The notes beneath the pieces are model-generated. The model did not search any database. It saw only the letters and a list, made by a program, of their open reading frames with translations, and had not been told where the DNA came from. From Acidobacteriota bacterium (GTDB lineage Bacteria; Acidobacteriota; Terriglobia; Terriglobales; Acidobacteriaceae), in contig JAJXXG010000571.1 of the NCBI GenBank assembly GCA_021781255.1, positions 1 through 9,795 of the forward strand: a DNA stretch of 9,795 bases, written 5' to 3'. Shown one piece after another: positions 6,904-9,795 of the stretch (the first letter of the stretch is position 1; every line of letters starts with the position of its first letter). Made by a program: the position numbers and the translations under genes.

Positions 6904-8124
6904 CTAACCTGCTCGTTGCAGCTTTCCACCCTTGAGCGTAAACCGCTCTCCGCGCCACACGATCGTATTGCCCGCGAACCCGGACACCCACAGCCCCATC
7001 GCAATCGCATCGCGCAGTGGAAGCAGCCATAGATTCGGCAGCACCGCATGATCGCGGAGCACTTCGGCGCCTACCGTCATGGCTTGCGCCAGCCGCAGGA
7101 AGAAGCTCAACCCCAGCAGCCACAGACTCACGGGGCTCAATCCGCTGACCAGCACGTTGACGATCGCCCACGCCAGCCCGTGGGTAAAGATCATGCCCGC
7201 ATAGCCCCATGGGCGCGCGTCGCGCACCGTCCGCAGCCAACGCAACTGGTGGCTGAAAAACCCGCGCCAGCCGTAGGCAGGCACTCCGGTTTCCACCACC
7301 TCGGCGCTCAACTCCACGCGATAGCCGGCCTGCGCCACGCGCGCGCCCAGCTCGTAGTCGTCGGCCAGATGATTTACCAGCGGAAGAAAACCGCCAATCT
7401 TTTCGAGGGCCTCGCGCCGCACCGCAAGCGTCGATCCCAGCCCGTAATGCAATCCGCCCTCAATCATCTTCGAGGTCAGCACGCCGGCCATGAAATCCGT
7501 GGCAATCCCCAGCGCCTCAAGCCGTGAAGGAAGGCCGTCACGCAGAAGCGACCCATGCGCGCGCCCGCGATAGAGCGCCGTCACCAGACCGACAGGAACC
7601 GCTTGTTGGCCCATCTTTTCCGCGTCCTCATGCGGCAAGGGCGGGGAAGCGAAGCAACACATCACCCGTTCCAAATAACGCGGGCTCACCGTAATGTCGG
7701 AATCGTTGATGAGCAGAAAATCGTGCTGTGCCTGCGCGGCCAGTTGCACCAGCGTGCTCACCTTGCCGTTCGTTCCCAGCCGTTGCGGGCACTCGACCAA
7801 CCGGATGGCCCGCTCGGGAAACTCGGCCTGCAACTGTTCGACGGCCGCCACAGCCGGATCGTCGAGCGACGCCACGCCGAACAGCAACTCGAACTCGCCC
7901 GCGTAGCTCTGCCGGCAATGGCTGCGGAAGGCCTCGACCATGCCGGGATCTAACCCCTTGAGCGACTTGAGAATGCTCACGCCTGGCGCGAAACTCGTGC
8001 GCGGCGCCTGCCTTTGATGCAGAGATACCCGCGCCGCCGCCATCGCCGCCAGAAAATATCCCATCCCGGCCACGGCCAGCGCCGTCGTCGCGATCTCGAT
8101 GGCCTGCGCCAGTGCGTGCGGCAT
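6904..8124 (-). CDS. hpnI: HpnI / ceramide-glucosyltransferase-like glycosyltransferase (GT2/GT21)
   Basis: This 406-residue membrane glycosyltransferase resembles HpnI, which adds N-acetylglucosamine to bacteriohopanetetrol, and ceramide glucosyltransferases (GT21). An N-terminal membrane helix (about 8-32) is followed by the cytosolic GT-A fold starting at VSILKSLKGLDPGM (49-62). The GT21 signature is complete: Asp141 and Asp143 in INDSDI, Asp255/Asp256 in LADDYELG, and QLRWLR (293-298) as the (Q/R)xxRW motif. LGTNGKVS (116-123) matches the nucleotide-sugar region. Hydrophobic segments at about 311-346 and 370-388 anchor the C terminus. About 19 residues (159-177, SPPLPHEDAEKMGQQAVPV) look like an insertion relative to the HpnI pattern I remember. 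The ATG at 8124 is directly preceded by an in-frame GTG at 8127; neither has a clear ribosome-binding site. It converges on the GH57 gene (62-bp gap). No other hopanoid gene is in the window, so a sphingolipid-type acceptor remains possible. Confidence 0.8.
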   Translation of the reverse strand: MPHALAQAIEIATTALAVAGMGYFLAAMAAARVSLHQRQAPRTSFAPGVSILKSLKGLDPGMVEAFRSHCRQSYAGEFELLFGVASLDDPAVAAVEQLQAEFPERAIRLVECPQRLGTNGKVSTLVQLAAQAQHDFLLINDSDITVSPRYLERVMCCFASPPLPHEDAEKMGQQAVPVGLVTALYRGRAHGSLLRDGLPSRLEALGIATDFMAGVLTSKMIEGGLHYGLGSTLAVRREALEKIGGFLPLVNHLADDYELGARVAQAGYRVELSAEVVETGVPAYGWRGFFSHQLRWLRTVRDARPWGYAGMIFTHGLAWAIVNVLVSGLSPVSLWLLGLSFFLRLAQAMTVGAEVLRDHAVLPNLWLLPLRDAIAMGLWVSGFAGNTIVWRGERFTLKGGKLQRAG

Positions 8125-8139
8125 CACAGAAGCAGTTTA

Positions 8140-8163
8140 CAGTGGTCAGTGATCGGTGGTCAG
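8140..8163 (+). repeat. Left outer arm: 7-bp tandem array
   Basis: The array reads AGTGGTC, AGTGATC, GGTGGTC, AG from 8141, preceded by a C. It is the inverted partner of 8369-8392 (21 of 24 positions complementary), and starts 15 bp upstream of the glycosyltransferase ATG. Confidence 0.85.
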
Positions 8164-8211
8164 ATACAAAGCTTTCGGGATTTGGATGATTCATTCGATA
8201 TTGGCCAAAAT

Positions 8212-8249
8212 CAAGGACTACGGCGTTTCCCGAAATAGCGTAGCCCTTG
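8212..8249. repeat. Left inner palindrome-ended element with hairpin potential
   Basis: The 26-bp element at 8218-8243 has ends CTACG and CGTAG around the core GCGTTTCCCGAAAT. The stem extends outward to CAAGG/CCTTG across one A-C mismatch, giving 11 paired positions in all and a 16-nt loop. Its inverted partner is at 8312-8337. Confidence 0.8.
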
Positions 8250-8264
8250 TTAATAGAGTGCCGG

Positions 8265-8291
8265 GCCGTCGCTCCTTGGGGTCGCGACGGC
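8265..8291. repeat. Central hairpin, perfect 8-bp GC-rich stem
   Basis: GCCGTCGC (8265-8272) pairs perfectly with GCGACGGC (8284-8291) around an 11-nt loop. It lies at the centre of the two inverted pairs. It is followed by TTTAA on the plus strand, so it lacks the long U tract of an intrinsic terminator for either neighbouring gene. It could still attenuate minus-strand transcription leaving the permease gene toward the glycosyltransferase. Confidence 0.7.
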
Positions 8292-8311
8292 TTTAAGGTA
8301 TCGATTCTGGT

Positions 8312-8337
8312 CTATATCATTTCGGGAAACGCTATAG
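8312..8337. repeat. Right inner palindrome-ended element
   Basis: This is the inverted copy of 8218-8243. The core ATTTCGGGAAACGC is the exact 14-bp reverse complement of the left core, while the ends are CTATA and TATAG instead of CTACG and CGTAG. Both copies keep a 5-bp terminal stem although its sequence differs at two positions. Confidence 0.8.
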
Positions 8338-8368
8338 TTGGACATTCGCGGATGACGCGGCTTCGGCC

Positions 8369-8398
8369 CTGATCACTGCTCACTGACCACTGATCACT
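8369..8398 (-). repeat. Right outer arm: 7-bp tandem array overlapping the permease stop codon
   Basis: On the minus strand the array reads AGTGATC, AGTGGTC, AGTGAGC, AGTGATC, AG. The first heptamer (8398-8392) contains the TGA stop (8396-8394) of the permease gene. It is the inverted partner of 8140-8163. Confidence 0.85.
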
Positions 8399-9650
8399 CG
8401 TATCGTAGCGCTTCAATCGGATCCAGATTCGCCGCCTTCCACGCCGGATAGATTCCGAACACCAGCCCGATCGCGCAGGAAGCGGTAAACCCGATCAGCA
8501 CCCACACGGGAGAAAGCGTGGCCGGCAGGCCGATGGGAAGGAGATAGACGATCCATGTAATCAGGGCGCCAAGCAGAATGCCCACGACGCCGCCGATCGC
8601 GCACAACGTCACAGCTTCGGTAGTGAATTGCATGAGGATGGTGTGCCTGGTGGCGCCGATCGCCTTGCGCACGCCAATCTCGCGCGTGCGTTCGGTCACG
8701 CTCACCAGCATGATGTTCATCACACCCACACCGCCCACCATCAGCCCCACGCTGGAGACGGCGATCATAAACAGCACCAACCCGCCGGTCAATTGACCCC
8801 AGAGCTTTGTAATCGCCTCCGGACCGCTGATTTCAAAGTTGTCCGGCTTATCCTCGCGCACCTTCCTGCGGATGCGCAGCATTTCCCGAATCTCTTCTTC
8901 CACAATCGCCTTGTTCTTGGGGCTGTCGTACTTCACGATGAGCGTCAGGTCTGTGACCTCCGGGTGCAGGTCGTGGAAAGTGCCAAAGGGAAACAAAATA
9001 GCGTTGTCGCGCGGATTTTTGCCACTCCCGAACGCCTGCTTCCGCTTGTCCAGCACGCCGATCACCTTGTAGAGTCCGGTCTCAACGTTGATTTCCTTGC
9101 CCACTGCGGATTGGCCATCAAAGAGAGTCTCCCAGGTGTCATGACCGAGCACGCAGACATGCCGATCATGCAAATCGTCGTCATCGGTAAAGAGCCGGCC
9201 CTCGAGCAATTCCAATTCCGTCACATCGCCCACCTCTGAGGTCGCGCCCCACAGAATCGTCCCGGCAACCTTCTTGCCGTTGTATTTTGCACTCACCGCG
9301 CCAACCTGGAAGCCTTTGGTGTAGTCGCCTTCTGCAGCGGTAGCAGTCACGTGGGGCATGGTGCGCAACGCCAAAGCGTCGTCAACGGTCAGCATCTTGC
9401 GCGTGAGCATTTCGCTGGTCGGCCGTACCCCGATGATCGGAACGCGCGAAACCCAAAAAACATTCGATCCCAGCGAGTTGATAAAACCCGAGACGCGAAT
9501 GTTGATTCCGTTGATCACCGAAGAAATGGTGATGACAGTGGAGATGCCGATCACGATGCCCAGAATCGTCAACCCCGAGCGCAGCTTGTTGGTGCGCAGA
9601 GTGTCCAGCGCCATTTTCACTGAATCGCGGGTTTGTCCGGTTCTCTTCAT
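8394..9650 (-). CDS. MacB/FtsX-type ABC transporter permease
   Basis: This 418-residue permease is of the MacB/LolC/FtsX superfamily. Such proteins couple a cytoplasmic ATPase to export or mechanotransmission across the inner membrane. The N terminus (SVKMALDTLRTNKLRSGLTI, 10-29, leading into GIVIGISTVITI) gives the first membrane helix at about 26-47. A MacB-type periplasmic domain occupies roughly 50-280. Three further helices lie at about 288-315, 345-370 and 383-403. The conserved GVGVMNIMLVSVTERTREIG (307-326) with VRKAIGA and the C-terminal YPAWKAANLDPIEALRYE (401-418) are diagnostic. Length is typical of a permease without a fused ATPase, so the ATP-binding partner must be encoded elsewhere, possibly upstream beyond 9795. 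Substrate is unknown; drug, peptide or lipoprotein export are family possibilities. The ATG at 9650 fits the family but has only a weak purine-rich site upstream. Its stop codon lies inside a 7-bp repeat array. Confidence 0.92.
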   Translation of the reverse strand: MKRTGQTRDSVKMALDTLRTNKLRSGLTILGIVIGISTVITISSVINGINIRVSGFINSLGSNVFWVSRVPIIGVRPTSEMLTRKMLTVDDALALRTMPHVTATAAEGDYTKGFQVGAVSAKYNGKKVAGTILWGATSEVGDVTELELLEGRLFTDDDDLHDRHVCVLGHDTWETLFDGQSAVGKEINVETGLYKVIGVLDKRKQAFGSGKNPRDNAILFPFGTFHDLHPEVTDLTLIVKYDSPKNKAIVEEEIREMLRIRRKVREDKPDNFEISGPEAITKLWGQLTGGLVLFMIAVSSVGLMVGGVGVMNIMLVSVTERTREIGVRKAIGATRHTILMQFTTEAVTLCAIGGVVGILLGALITWIVYLLPIGLPATLSPVWVLIGFTASCAIGLVFGIYPAWKAANLDPIEALRYE

Positions 9651-9686
9651 GATTTAGGGCCTGTCATCTAATTCTCGGGCGTCAGC

Positions 9687-9785
9687 GACGGGAGCCGATT
9701 TTTCCGAGTTCTAGGAGCGAGGAGCAAACTGTAACCAGTTACTGGAGCGACGAGCGACAACGAAATCGGGAAAATCGGCCCCGTC
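9687..9785. repeat. Large imperfect inverted repeat upstream of the permease
   Basis: The left arm (9687-9710) and right arm (9763-9785) are reverse complements apart from one indel and two mismatches. Both share GACGGG, then GCCGATTTT and CCGA. An inner palindrome GTAACCAGTTAC (9731-9742) lies on the same dyad. Between arms and centre are two direct copies of GGAGCGAGGAGC (9714-9725) and GGAGCGACGAGC (9744-9755), 11 of 12 identical. It begins 37 bp upstream of the permease ATG and runs almost to the window end. Confidence 0.8.
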
Positions 9786-9795
9786 CCTTCGGGTT

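Noticed and set aside
5984..7240. A 418-codon minus-strand frame across the GH57 3' end and the glycosyltransferase.
   Set aside because: It overlaps the GH57 gene in antisense and the glycosyltransferase in another frame, with no family signature. A shadow frame.

Overview
The window is GC-rich bacterial chromosome with seven complete or nearly complete genes and one truncated gene at the left edge. The gene set suggests an acidobacterium of the Terriglobia type. It combines a tetratricopeptide (TPR) protein ending, a GH57/DUF3536 glycosidase, an HpnI-like glycosyltransferase and a solitary MacB/FtsX-type permease. This placement is inferred from family content; no rRNA or other phylogenetic marker is present.

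Layout, left to right: a plus-strand 3' gene fragment with TPR character (to 298) converges on a minus-strand block. That block holds a DUF805 membrane protein (340-801), an NAD(P)-dependent aldehyde dehydrogenase (1023-2468) and a secreted protein with a triplicated domain (2532-3437). A 133-bp divergent region follows. The plus-strand pair is next: an AlkA-type DNA glycosylase (3571-4272) and a GH57/DUF3536 glycosidase (4346-6841). These converge on a minus-strand HpnI/ceramide-glucosyltransferase-like enzyme (6904-8124) and a MacB-like ABC permease (8394-9650).

The non-coding parts hold the most unusual signal. Between the glycosyltransferase and the permease (8125-8393) there is a nested dyad. 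An inverted pair of 7-bp tandem arrays (consensus RGTGRTC) encloses an inverted pair of 26-bp palindrome-ended elements. Those in turn enclose a hairpin with a perfect 8-bp stem. The stop codon of the permease lies inside one heptamer. Upstream of the permease (9687-9785) is a second, unrelated imperfect inverted repeat with near-identical arms and an inner palindrome. Both look like miniature mobile or REP-like elements, but copy number cannot be tested from one window.

No operon with a single shared pathway is evident. The genes are mostly housekeeping or accessory single genes: alkylation repair, storage glycan or oligosaccharide processing, aldehyde oxidation, membrane lipid glycosylation and export. 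No CRISPR array, tRNA, rRNA, transposase or phage gene was seen. No stretch of more than 300 bases lacks a gene; the longest (8125-8393) is described as repeats.
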